Part shown: piece by piece, positions 1 to 12,200 of the stretch | Layout: each line of letters begins with the position of its first letter | Position numbering within the stretch: position 1 is the stretch's first letter | NCBI GenBank assembly: GCA_028023455.1 | Contig: JAQFVV010006245.1 | Span: 5,329,276 to 5,393,275 of the forward strand | Direction: 5' to 3' | Origin: Epiperipatus broadwayi | Taxonomy: Eukaryota; Onychophora; Udeonychophora; Euonychophora; Peripatidae | DNA length: 64,000 bases | The notes under the pieces: model-generated | The model's database searches: none | What the model saw: the letters and a program-made list of their open reading frames with translations, nothing else | What the model was told of the DNA's origin: nothing | Program-made: the position numbers and the translations under genes

Positions 1-430
1 AAATTTTAATGATATTTAACTAATCATTACAATTTTTAATGATATTTAAGTAATCATTTGGCCTTTACTAAGAAATGAAATAATAAGTAATAATTTATTT
101 CACTAAAATATCAAAAATGAATATTATAAATAATCAATATAATTTTTAATGGTATTTAACTAATACTGCGTTACTGAAAACAGAGAAATGGCGGCGTTAC
201 AAACTACTTTTTTTTTAAATAAGTAATACTTTATTTGACTAAGATATTATCAAAAATGAATATTACAAATAATCATTAGAATTTTTAGTGGTATTTAACT
301 AATTATTTACATTTTAAAAAAGGCAGTAAATTGTTGTCAAATATTAACTATAAATAACTGCCTTTCTGAGATACTGCGATACTGAAAAGGGAGAAATGGC
401 GGTGTTACAAATTACTTTTTTATTTCTTTC
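1..430. repeat. degenerate direct repeat, period about 208 bp
   Basis: Two diverged units share the landmark GAAATGGCGGCGTTACAAA, seen at 185 and, with one change, at 393. Each is preceded by TACTGCG(T/A)TACTGAAAA and by blocks reading ATTTTTA(A/G)TGGTATTTAACTAAT. The unit continues to the left edge, so the array may extend outside the window. No coding potential seen. Confidence 0.7.
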
Positions 431-654
431 AAAAAAAGGTACAAAAGTATGTTTTATAAAAAATGTAAGAAATAAAATACCAAATGAATTCTACTTACAA
501 ATAGAAATCACTGCAGCAGACTGAATTCTGTGATATGTTGCAAAATAGCAGAGATGTCAATTCTCTAGACCAATTATTTACGAATCTAACCGGTAAGTCC
601 CATAACATAATATCTTTCTTTTCCTTTTCTTTTTTTTTTTTGCCCAGACATTTT

Positions 655-1080
655 GGTTAATTAGTAATAAATGGTAATTAGTAACAAAATTTGATAACTT
701 ACTCATAAAATTTGAGAAATTAGTAATAAAATCAGCAATAAATCAATAACAGTTCAGCGATTAATTAGTAACAAAATTTGATAAATTAGGAATAAAATCA
801 GCAATAAATCAGTAGTAGTTCAGCGATTAATTAGTAATAAAATCTGCAATAAATCAGTAATAGTTCAGGGATCAAAATATAAAATAAGCAATCAAAATAT
901 TCAATTCTTACAAAATATTAAAAATGGTGGATTAGTGATCAAAATATAAAATAAGCAATCAAAATATTCAATTCTTAATTAGTAATAAAATCTGTAATAA
1001 ATCAGTAATAGTTCAGTGATCAAAATATAAAATAAGCAATCAAAATATTCAATTCTTACAAAATATTAAAAATGGTGGAT
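655..1080. repeat. minisatellite-like tandem array
   Basis: Short AT-rich modules alternate: AGTAATAAAATCAGCAATAA followed by ATCAGTAATAGTTCAG, then GATCAAAATATAAAATAAGC followed by AATCAAAATATTCAATTCTTA. The second module occurs three times (near 869, 937 and 1018), and the first about four times with small changes. This is a higher-order tandem repeat of roughly 70-150 bp units, with no open frame. Confidence 0.8.
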
Positions 1081-4000
1081 CAGACATGGTAAAAAATGCC
1101 TCACTTGGTCAACGCAAGCAGGTAAAGACAGATATTTACCCAGAATTTACCCAAGTATTGAAAATCTCGAAGGTGACACCTTGACCACTCCTATTGATTA
1201 GTCATGCCAATGTTTCAGTTGCCATGACATTGTTTTGGTTCTTCATTGATGATATCTACTGGTGGGTTGTGTAGTACGTCATAGCTTAGTTAATACTAAA
1301 GTATCAAATTGTTTATATAAAATTGTAAATAAAGAAATGATTTGTCAAAATTTGATAACAAATATCTCATTGAATTCTGCAAAATCTAAAATTAGAACTC
1401 TTTTTATAATAAAACCTGTTATTCAGTTGTCTTAAATTTTCTCCATTGTTTTTATTATCAACTGTTATAATAATAATTTTTGAAATATTAATTTTAATCT
1501 TAATGATGAAAACTATAGTAATGTACTTATCATAAAATATAATCACTTGTTTATTAAGATGATAGCATTTACTTTTTTTCTCATATTCCATCTGACTTTT
1601 GTTTTATTTTTCATAATTTTACTTTATTACTGTATTTATTTATTTATTTATTTGATTTATGTAATATCTGTACAATCTGTAATTAACATATAATATTTAA
1701 TAAATAAAGTGAATAAATGAATTATTATTATTTCTGCTACTTTTACTACTGCAGTTGTTGAGGCTATTCAAACAGAGCTATTTTTTGAATAATTCTGATC
1801 AATTTAAATATGTTAAGTATATATATATATTTTAAAATATCGAGACATTCCTTCTGATATATATTTGTAAGATGCAAAGAGAGGTTGTTTTTTTTTTTTT
1901 GTATTTATAAAGAGAATTTTTTTTTCTATGCTATTCAGTTAAAATGAATAGATAATAGTTTGGGAAAAGTTTTCTCATAAGTCTTTTCAAAACCAGTGCT
2001 CATGATATTATCATTGCTGAATATAAAATTATCCTTTATAATGCATGTTGTGGTAGAATTTTTTTTACTAATAAATAAATTTGATATCTGCCATGCATTT
2101 TTGGAATGAAAGTATGCATCTTTTGTTTTAAGATAATATACTTCTATGTTGTTCTGATCTGAATTGGTATCACAGTTGCATAATTTTACTAGTCTAAATA
2201 TGGATGCATTATGAAATTGTATCTGAACTCTCTGTTGGATATTATGTTAATAATGCCCTGAACATGCATGAAATATCGATTTTTGTATAAGTTAACATTT
2301 ATTATTTTTACAAGTTACAAGATTTCTCAGTAATCTTTTTTTGTAAATATATTATAGGGATTCTTTATCTAAAATCTAAGATAGATGAGAAAACAAAACA
2401 TTTTTATTTGTTATTGTTGTTTTATTATACTTTTTTCATCCTTTCATGATGTCCAAAACTTTTTCCATACTTATTGCAGTGCTTTTATTAATATTTACAA
2501 AAAAATATATACACACTTCTCATACTTTTTACTATACTTTATTTAATTTATGATGAAAGAGGTGTGTGAAAGGTATTTCAGATATCTGAAAAAGACTGCT
2601 AATCAATCAAAACTGTCACATGTTTAAAACAAAAGAGTATTCTGAGAATTATGGTTTTATGTTTTGGTGAGGATTTCTTAGCAATACATTATTATTAACT
2701 ATCATCATTTCATGATTAATTCCTGTATTTTTATAAAATCTTTGATACATGCTTCCTTTTCCAGTACAGCTTGACGTAATATTTTGCTTTTGATATGACT
2801 ATGATTATTGTTTATAGTTCTATCCAGTTGTGATATTAGTGAAAAAATATTAAGAAAAAAAAAACATGACACAATAAAAGCAAAGTACTGGAAATAAGAA
2901 CCAAATCTTCTTTATGAAAGTTATCAAAGGAGGAAAGTGTTGAAACTCAATATAGATTTCTCTAAAAGATTAAAATGATAATTGTTAAATGAAATAGATT
3001 ACACCTATATATGATACATCATATTTTCCAAATTCATACTTATTAGCCACAATCCACAAGAATTACTTTAATATAAATAGCCCTAAAAAGACATGCACAC
3101 ATTAAAGATATCATACAAAAAATTCCCCTGCTCATTTATATTTATTATTCTACAAAATAATAATAAAATAAGGATAATGTTTTATGTATGGGAATTGAAT
3201 GGTTTGTTAAAAAATATTTCTAAAATCTTGTTACACACATTTTGTTGAGTAAATAAGATCTATTGGGTTGATTGGTGAAATTCTTCAACTGCATTTCATT
3301 GATTGAGCCAAAGACATGCAATATGGCAATTTCTGTTTTTTCTTGAACTGAAGATTTTACTTTTATTTCATATATTAGAGAAATAAATGGAAATTACAAG
3401 GACTTTATATTTGAATCTAATTATGAAATATCTGATATGCAAATATATATGTTTGTGTATATATTTGAGATGAATAATTAATTATATTTATCTAAAGCAT
3501 ATAGTGATTTTTAAAAAGTTAAAATGAAATGCCATATGAGAAGCCAAATCTTGTTACTATAATGAGAAATCTACATGGAAATACTATTAATTTTTGCAGG
3601 CATTTTTTAATTTTTTTTAAAGCAAGATTCATTTCTAATACAGAATGTCTTGCTATGGTAATTAGAGTCTCCACACCCATGACTTGATGTTCATATTGAC
3701 AATGGATCTTTGGAAATCCTTTATTGTTGTTGTTGTTTCAGATAGCATACACCTTTACAATCAGCCTCACAGTCTTTTATTTAGCTAGCTTAGATTAAAT
3801 GCTAATATTGATAACAAACTAAGGACCTGGCTTTTTTAACTGAAAGTCAAAGATTGATTACATAAATGTTTTTTGTCTATATGACATGTACCCTTGTCTT
3901 TAATGAGAAGAACTCATACACTATGGATGCTGAATCCATAATTATTATTTATTTATATATCAAAAGAAATTTTGTTTTTGAAATCAAAAAGGTTTTTCTT

Positions 4001-4848
4001 TCTAATATACATACTTCAATCTTATACAGCATTAATTAATAATTTTTTATATTCTTCTCTTTAAAATTCAATATTGTTAAGCATTTGTTAATAAATTAAT
4101 AATAACTGAATAATCAATTATTATTTTTAATAGCATTTCTAGATTTACTTTAATTCCTTTTTTTTCCCCATTAAATGTTATGCTTGAAAATCTTCAAGTA
4201 TTTTTCTTTCTTAAATTATTTTTTTTAATTATTTACATTTTTAAATTTTAAAAGAAAAAATACCATTATAAGCAATGAATGAAAAGACGACACAAAAAAA
4301 ACCATAATAAAATGTAAAGAAATCAGCGAAACTCAATTAAAAACATTTCCTTAAAAGAAATAATAATAATTCATTTTTAATTACTAGAAATAATTGAATT
4401 ATTGTTCTTCTGTTAATTTCATTATTTTCTTAAAGCTGTGTTGTTTTTTTTGTTTTTTTTTGGGGGGAGGGGGGTTTCAAAGGATTTCCTTATAAAAGAA
4501 TAAAGAAAGAAAAAAAAGTGTCAATTATGTTTTCCTTTTATTTAAGATATGAGTAATAATAATTATAAAATTCTATGTTATTATTCATTTAAAGGTTTTG
4601 TGTTATTCAATTTAGGTCTAATATGTGACAAAAATGAGCTTAACGTAATGATAATCATTTATTGCTTTAGAAAACGAATTGTTGACCAGTTCATGTGAAA
4701 TACAATGATTTTAATAATTATAATTTATTTTTAGTGCATTGAAGTTAATGCACCCCCCCCCTTAATAATTTATCAGAACTTGGACTGTATGGTACATCAG
4801 TGAGAGTCACCAATACTGATGATTTAAATTAGATTTCATTTTTACTTT
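1081..4848. other. AT-rich non-coding stretch, no gene seen
   Basis: A slightly less AT-rich patch at 1085-1290 contains short inverted words (for example AAGGTGACACCTT) but no recognisable family. The rest is homopolymer-rich A/T sequence with a G-run near 4457-4474 and a C-run near 4752. The open frame at 1367-1591 (minus) is low-complexity Ile/Asn/Lys and is not supported as a gene. Confidence 0.6.
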
Positions 4849-5111
4849 GTTTATTATATGTGAGAAATATTAAAGTTATATTTCAAATTGCTTTATATTA
4901 TTTTTTTTGATATTCTCAAATTTTTTCAATTTACAGCTTGTTAATACCAAATTACATAATAACTGAAATACAAGCTTATTATATACCTGTATCAATATAT
5001 GTAATATATAGGGTATATGAGCACAGACTTTCACACGACCACTACTTACCACTCTATCTCATATCACTGATACACTTGAACACATATATGTCCAAAAGAT
5101 AAATAATTACC

Positions 5112-5160
5112 AATAGATGTATTTCATGCTAAACCAATCATCAATTGGTCCAGATTATCA
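5112..5160 (-). ncRNA. decayed hammerhead-like motif, left arm of family R
   Basis: This is the inverse copy of the right-arm motif. On the minus strand the core reads TTGATGA instead of CTGATGA (complement of 5137-5143), stem II is degraded, but GAAA is retained (complement of 5122-5125). Probably inactive because C3 is lost. Confidence 0.45.
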
Positions 5161-5472
5161 TCTCTATAGATATATGAAATAAGTGCTCAGATATATATAT
5201 ATTAAGATAGCCAATTTTCATATTTTAATGGCCAGGCTTAATCCACTCACCACTCCAACTCCTCAATCGTCCATCAAATTGAAAATCTAATGATGGAGCA
5301 CCCAAAGGCCACTTTGAGGCCAAGATTCTTGTCACATCCATGTTAGCCTAAATCATCAGATTTTCAATTGGATGGACTGTTGGAGTGGTGAGTGGATTAA
5401 AGCCTGTCCATTAAAGTATGAAGATTGGCTATCTTAATTTATATCTGAGCATTTATTGCATATATGTGTAGA

Positions 5473-5540
5473 GATGATAATCTGGACCAACTGATGATTG
5501 CTAGTTTAGCATGAAATACATGTATTGGTGATTATTTATC
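5473..5540 (+). ncRNA. hammerhead ribozyme-like motif (family R)
   Basis: Self-cleaving RNA motif inferred from pattern. Core CTGATGA is at 5491-5497. Stem II is TGCTA (5499-5503) with TAGCA (5507-5511) around a GTT loop. GAAA is at 5513-5516. A short stem III (ATA/TGT, loop CA) leads to U16.1 at 5523 and H17=A at 5524, giving a GUA cleavage triplet. Stem I pairs CCAA (5487-5490) with TTGG (5525-5528), then an internal loop, then ATAATC (5477-5482) with GATTAT (5530-5535). The closing pair 10.1-11.1 is U-U rather than the usual G-C, which weakens the call. Function is not shown. Confidence 0.6.
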
Positions 5541-6240
5541 TTTTCGACGTATATGTGTTCAAGTGTATCAGTGATATGAAATAGAGTGGTGAATGATGGG
5601 TTGTGTAAAAGTCTGTGCTTATATACTCTATATATTACAAATTAAATAATGAAAAATGTAAACTTCCCAGCAGTTAATATTATATAATACATCAAGATTA
5701 ATACTTCAACACTGATCTATTAAATAAATGAAATATTCCAATCTAAAGCACAAGATAAAAAAATTTTTAGAGAGAAGCACTTTGGAGAAGCATCAAGATT
5801 TTGAATCAATCAAATTACTTTATTAAAGTTATATTTCAAATTGCTTTATATTATTTTAATTGGCATTCATTTATTTAATAGATCAACGCTTGGAGTATTA
5901 ATCTCAATGTAATATATAATGTTAACTGCTGGGAAGTTTATATATACATGTTACATTGTTTGATTTGGTGTTGGCAAGCTGTAAATTGAAAAATTTTACA
6001 AATGTCAATTAAAATAATATAAAACAATTTAGCTTTACCTAAGTAATGGGATGGATTTAAAATCTTTATGATTTCTCTCCAAAGTCCTTAAGATTAGCCT
6101 CTATATATAAATTGAAGTAAAGAAAAAAAATCCTAAAAAAAGTTTTATCTTGTGCTTTGGATTGAGAATATTTCATTCATCTAATTATTAATAGACAGTG
6201 TTGAATATTAATCTCAATATATATATTAAATGATTTAAAA

Positions 6241-7076
6241 ACTAATGCTATGTATTTAAAAAAATTTGTTACAAAGATTTATCTTATAAAAGCATTAGAG
6301 TAATTGTTATTCATAGCTCCAAAAGAGAGTACTAAACAACTGAAATATAAAAGATAAATAAAAAGCATAAATAAGAAGTGTATAATATTGAATATATGTT
6401 GAGTTTAGAAGTTATAATCCCTCAGCGTCTAATTAGCAACAAAAGATCTTTCATATGACAGTATAAATTTTTCAGATAACTTTCTTCTTATTGGAAGATG
6501 GAAGCTCAAATATGAGAAAACTTTAAGGAGTTCTGTGAATCAAGATCATGATAATCATGTACCCAACTGCTGAAACAGTAAGATCTGCTTTGCAGATCTT
6601 CGTTTCACCTTTTCTCACCTATTTCCTACCCTCATACCTTAGTTTGAACCCCAATCTATCGTAGTGTGTCTGCAATACGCTTATATACCGAAAATCCCGC
6701 CTAATTTTAAACCATGAGTACGATGCTCATATTATATATATAACTCATTTCCAAATAAATAAAAGATTATAGATTATGTATATGTTCATATAATTTTGAT
6801 TTATTAAAAAGTAGGTTATATAAGTCGTAATTGCGCACACACTATGATACGCATTTTAAAACATATCAAAATTATAAATTGTTAAAGTTATTTTGTTTGA
6901 ATCTATTTACAAATATATTACCATCGTAATATATTTTGATTTAAAATAAAATTCATTTAGTAAATAGATTCAAATATTGCAATTTAAAAAGTAAAATCAT
7001 TTTCTTTAATTTAATAAATGTTATTCCAAATATTTCTGTTAAAATAAATGAGGGACAATAGTTTAATTATTTCATG
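6241..7076. other. AT-rich non-coding stretch with nested hairpin
   Basis: No gene seen. A clear stem-loop spans about 6897-6976: TTTGAATCTATTTAC pairs with GTAAATAGATTCAAA, and inside it AAATATATTAC pairs with GTAATATATTT around CATC. It lies just upstream of LTR-like copy C and could belong to it. Confidence 0.6.
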
Positions 7077-9277
7077 TTGTAATTAGTTAATGTTATATAA
7101 GTTTATCTAAAAACAGCAGATGTCCACTTAAGGTTTTCTTTAATTAATAAAAGTAATTTTTAATTAAATCTAGTTTGTAATTCGAATGACGACAGGGAAA
7201 GTAACAAAAGAAATTAATTAATGTTGAATTCCTTTAGACATTCGGATGATTTAATTACAGCTGATAAGTCCGATATTTTTGTAATGCTCCAGGGCAGTTC
7301 TATTGTTAAATTCTACTATAAAAAGGAGGTTTTTCTTTTGTTCTCCAGTTTTTCTAATGTTTCTAAGAGAAATCATTCTGAGTTCTATTCTAATAATTTG
7401 CTAACCTTGACATGACAGAGTATAGAGGCATTAAGATGGCTATGTTCCCTCGGAATAGCCAGCCGCTGCTCCAGACCATCAGAAGCTATCACTTAAGGAA
7501 CCCCGGAACTGCTGCTGCTGCAGAAATATGAACATTTCCAGATTTTGCTGTTAAATTATATAAAAACCTGCCGACCATCAATCTACCTAAAATTGCTTCT
7601 CCAGAGGTAACCCTAAATTAACCCAAGAGCTCTTGTGATGTGCTATAACTATTTTAAATTGTTTTCTGATATTTCACATAACTTCATTATGTATTTCTTT
7701 AACGTGTTTAAATATACTCAACATTTTGCTCTCTATCCTTGGGTTAATATTTTCTATTTATTAAGCTTTCTGTTATTTTATTATGATAATGTGTCAGAAT
7801 CGTCTTTGACTGAGTGAATTATTCTTTTTGTTGAAACTAAGACGCCGCTATAAAGGCATATTTTAAATTTCTAAATAATATCCAATTTTTATTATCTTGC
7901 AAATCACTCGTTCGAGGGCGATTCTTTTCTTTAATATATAATATAATCACATAGTTTAAAATCTACATGTTATTGATTTTAATCTAATATGAGAGTATGT
8001 GTGAGGTCAATGATTAAATGTGTCCCCAAATGCATGATTGCGTATATAAATCTATATTTACTTTTTAAACCCGCAAGCATGCATTTTCCTATTTTAATTA
8101 CCGTGTTCTACTTTAATTACAAAGTTCATCATTGACGTCGAGAATGTGCGGACCCTTTTAAATGAATTTCTGGGAATTTGATTGGGAATTTCTCTTAATC
8201 CAAGTAAAACCCATTCAGTATGTTTTGTATACACTCATCTCGTATTGCTGGTAAATGAATTGGTTGTTGAGACCGCTTTGTTTTATTTTTCCAAGGATTC
8301 TTTACACGGCTAAGGCGTTCTCTTCGCCTTTTTGTGATTTCCAGGCAGAGTGTGTTCCCAAATGACACACCTGGGAATTAAATGCAATCGTCACACAGTC
8401 GCTAAGTTTCGGCTGTTCATAAAATACTTTCCTACGGGTTAGCGGCGATATGCCCTCCGTAATCATTCCAAATATTCCATTATTGTTTTATTTTATATTT
8501 ATTTTACAAAGCATCCGTGACTTAAATGTGTCACACCCTCCAACTTTAATAAATTCATTATCAGCAATACTGACCTCCCAATGCAGCTCTATTATTATTA
8601 TTCTCAAATAAATGCTTTGATCACATTCCCACTTTGTTGCTTAGTAAGCTTTTGTCCGTGCTATTCTCGAAATCAATAAATATTTTAGAACACTTAATTT
8701 TAAAATATTTTCTTAGACTTGTATAATTACTCAAAGCACCTCGCACATGTTCCTATCTCATCAAGCACATTATTGTAATGCTATTAGCCCGAGGAATAGA
8801 ATATATCACTTTGCTTTAAAACCTTTTGTCATTTATTGAAATATAATGCCCACAATTATTTAATACGTGTCCCTGTCTCATATAAGCAATCAGTGGCATT
8901 ATATCTATAATTTATATAAATAAATTTTGTGAAATTTATTTAAAACTAAATTTGATCTCTTATTTTATTTGGTTCCTATCACTGTCTCGGTCTATATATA
9001 TATTTTCTGCATTTCCTTTGTAAATCCGTAAACGTTAATTACCCACCCAAGCTTCTTTTAGTATAGAGTCTTTTGTTTCTCCCTGATCACCAGGCACCGG
9101 TCAAAGGTTATACTAGTAGTGGCATCAGATGCGTTATCACGTAGATGGCGCTGTGAAATTTGGACTTTAGATTCGAACTTAGTATATCTAGAAGGCAACC
9201 CCTCCTAGAATGTTCAGTTTCATGTCTGGGGTTTGAATTCTACAGTGTGTTAGCGAGATAGACTATTCTGACTTACA
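7077..9277 (+). mobile_element. LTR-like repeat, copy C
   Basis: Member of a long, diverged non-coding family (A-D). The 3' end is the better-defined side: the last 220 bp parallel copies A and B, from GAGTCTTTTGTTTCTCCCTG near 9065, through GAAATTTGGA, to CTGACTTACA at 9277. The start is a guess at TGTAATTAG (7077). It has a TATA box (CTATAAAAAGG, 7316-7325), ATGGCTATG at 7435, and a possible 5' splice site AGAG/GTAACC at 7606/7607. The 7435 start opens a 31-codon frame that ends before the splice site and has no recognised domain. Base composition is richer in CG words than the flanks. Could be a solo LTR; family identity unknown. Confidence 0.45.
7316..7325 (+). promoter_or_regulatory. putative TATA box of copy C
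   Basis: CTATAAAAAG, 290 bp upstream of a GTAA-type splice donor. The same spacing occurs in copies A, B and D. Motif match only. Confidence 0.3.
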
Positions 9278-12200
9278 CTGCTTCATGCAACTAAAAGTTG
9301 ACACTTTAAATGAAATATTATTTTATGAAACAAGGTGTAAAGTAGTGACTACAAATTACATCTATATCATTAAAAGAAGTAACTATATGCCCAATTAATT
9401 TGGGATTTAATGATATTTAAGCATCAAAGTAATAATCTGAGCACAGTAATTTCATTCAAATGATCAAAAATTTATTTGTTTTTCCTTTCTTGAAATGAGC
9501 ATCAGTTAAGAAAATTTTATTTTTTAAGTTCAAAACTTTTATCTCTGCTTTTTTTATCACTAGTCTCCGGTTTATTTTTTTCTTAAGATTATCATTCTGC
9601 CATCTCGATGAAAGAATTAAGCTTATTAAAATACAAATATTTTTTATTCTTTTTGTGTGATATTTATCAGCATCATGACTTGTAATCAGATTGAAGTATT
9701 ATTAATTCTCTCCTTGTGGTGACTATATGTTTGATTTATTTTTTATCATCATAATGCTAAAACTTTATGCATAATATAGTATTATCTAATTCACATCACA
9801 ATCATATATTAATTTACATTGCATATCAGAAAAATTAGATTAGTTATTATTTTTTTTTTATTAAAGGTGGGAGGTGTATACATATTATTTAATAGCTATA
9901 TAAGTAATTAGACCATTTTACACAGCATTATTTAATTATATTTATTTCTGCAAGAGCTATCTACTGAGTAATATTGAATATTTATAATTTATTTAGTTTT
10001 TCTTAGTATTCTACAATACAGATAACAGTATCATCATTTTCATCTATGCATTCACTTAGATCAATTATTGAGTTACATGGATCACCGAAGAATTAAAGTC
10101 TTCAAAGCCTTTAAAAGTAAATTTATGGTATTCTCCTGTAAAATCATAAGATATGATTTTTAAAATTTAGAAATTTGACATTCAGTTCAATCTTCAAATT
10201 ATAATAGTAATTTAATTTTTTCTTGATAGAAGTTTGCGGTTGTAATTAGTATCTTTTTTGTAATTGTCAGCTTTGACATATTTCTTATATTTAGATTCAG
10301 ATTTTAGAAATATGTTGTGAATTATTTTATGCTTTATTAAATTATTATACATGTATATATTGATTATCTCCATAGAAATTTTTAGTGTTAGCCTTTATTC
10401 TTCTGTTTATTTTCAGAGTTGTTTAATGTAAGACAATTAATTTTCAAGAATATTTTTTTTATTATTATTTTTAACATTGGTGTCACTAAAGTAGTTCTTC
10501 ATCTGATTCAATTAGAACAAAGCAAAATATGCATTTTCTTCTCTCTAATTTTAGAAATATTTTTTCTTGCATTCCATTTTAATTATTTTTTCAAATTTTA
10601 AACTTGGTTATTCTTGTTTGTGATGACCTTCTTTGTTTTGACTACTTTTTAAATTACTACTCGAGGTTTGTCTCACTATTTTTGTTCTTACAATATTTTT
10701 TTCTTCATCTATCTTTTGCCATTATTGTACTATTATTTTTTTATATAAAATATTTCCCAGAAAATTCAAACTACAATCATTGCAAAGAATCTTGAGATAT
10801 AGTTCTGATATTTTTAAAGACATCACAGTAAGATCTTAAAATTTTGCGCAGCAAAATTGCAGTACATTTAGACTACTTCATTGAGAAAATTCATTATTAT
10901 TATTTTTTCTTTAAATCAGCTCATCTTAATTTTTAAATATCCTGCAATATCATGTCATTGATTCTTATATTTTTTTTATGTTTCCTAATTTATTTTATAC
11001 TATATCTTTGCTAGCTTATGGAATATTATTGTCCGAATATCTACCATAAGGATTATAATTATGTTAAGACAATTATTACTATTGCATTAAAATATATTAA
11101 AAGATTCATAAAGATGAAAAGCCAGATTGAAGCAAAGTAATAAAAAATACTTTAATTACAAAAAATACCTCTCCATTTTTAACTTTAGTAACTTCATTCA
11201 GTAGCCATTATCGCAACTACTATTTCTTTTTAGGATTAAAAACCATTATTTTCAATTATTTCTACAAAAGTATACAAAAATCAATTTTATTCTATGTCAA
11301 TAATTAAATCAAAATTTTATTTAAAAAATAGTATATAATCTACAGTTCTTGATTTGGCTAACCGCCCTCCCCCCCCCCCCCCATTGAATGAATACACCTA
11401 TGTGAAAAATGATAATCTTATTTGGCATGTAGCACACTTAACATATTCACATACATTGTGTTGTTGTCACCTGTCTTTAATAATTCTAATTTAAGCTTTT
11501 AAATAAAATGATATATAAGCTGTAATAATTTTTTGCTAATATGATGATAGTTTGCTAGATTTTTGTTGAAATATATAATAATAATTTCAAAACCATAAAA
11601 ATTTACAAATAAGCAATCTTACTAAATGATCCTGTGAATCAATTGTGAAAAAAAGAAAATGAAATCGTTTATCATTTCAGAGTTGTGTCAATTGGATTCA
11701 AATTATGTATGGTTAGATTTTGGATTCATTCTGAAGATTTATTAATTGTTAAATGAGATAGAAGTGTGAATAAATAAAAGTTTAATCAAAATTCTGCACT
11801 ACAACTTCTGATTGAGAGCAATAACTAGTTTTTTGCTGACCAATAGGAAGTTGTCAATAGTGCAGTCGTGGCTATATTCAAAAATAGTTGTCTAGCCAGG
11901 TTATTTTTTTCTAAAAGAAAACTATAATCCCATTTTAGCATAAACATTGCTTTTCAGTTATTGGTATCTTTGATTTTTATTATCTGACAACTTATACCAT
12001 ATTTTCCATTTATCGTTGGAAATAGGAATTTAAAAAATACTTATCAGTATTTATAAAACATAAAATTTGGCTTGTATTTTTTTTTTCACAAAATAAAAAC
12101 GTCATACATCTAAAAATTTATAATATAGTTATAAATAACTTAAAGTTTAGATAAAGCAACACAATAGAATATGGTATAGCAGCATAGATATAATAGAATG

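Larger units (their letters stand above)
5001..5638. mobile_element. family R fold-back element (imperfect palindrome) with hammerhead motif
   Basis: The ends GTAATATATAGGGTATATGA and TATACTCTATATATTAC are inverse complements, and the arms (about 290 bp each) stay alignable to the centre near 5320. There CACTCACCACTCCAAC faces GTTGGAGTGGTGAGTG. It sits inside family Q, so it inserted later. The right arm carries a hammerhead-like sequence on the plus strand (5473-5540). The left arm carries the decayed inverse copy (5112-5160, minus), where the core reads TTGATGA. No ORF is present, so the element must be non-autonomous. Target duplication not resolved. Confidence 0.75.
4849..6240. repeat. 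family Q nested tandem and inverted repeat block
   Basis: A unit beginning TATTAAAGTTATATTTCAAA occurs at about 4867 and again at 5822. Between the two copies lie AATTTACAGCTTG, the 638-bp fold-back at 5001-5638, and AAACTTCCCAGCAG. Removing that insertion leaves a tandem period near 315 bp. From about 5865 to 6225 the same landmarks recur in inverse orientation (GCTGGGAAGTTTA, CAAGCTGTAAATT, ATCTTGTGCTTTGGATTG), so the block is a fold-back of tandem units. A fragment of the same family lies at 61640-61690. No ORF. Confidence 0.75.
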
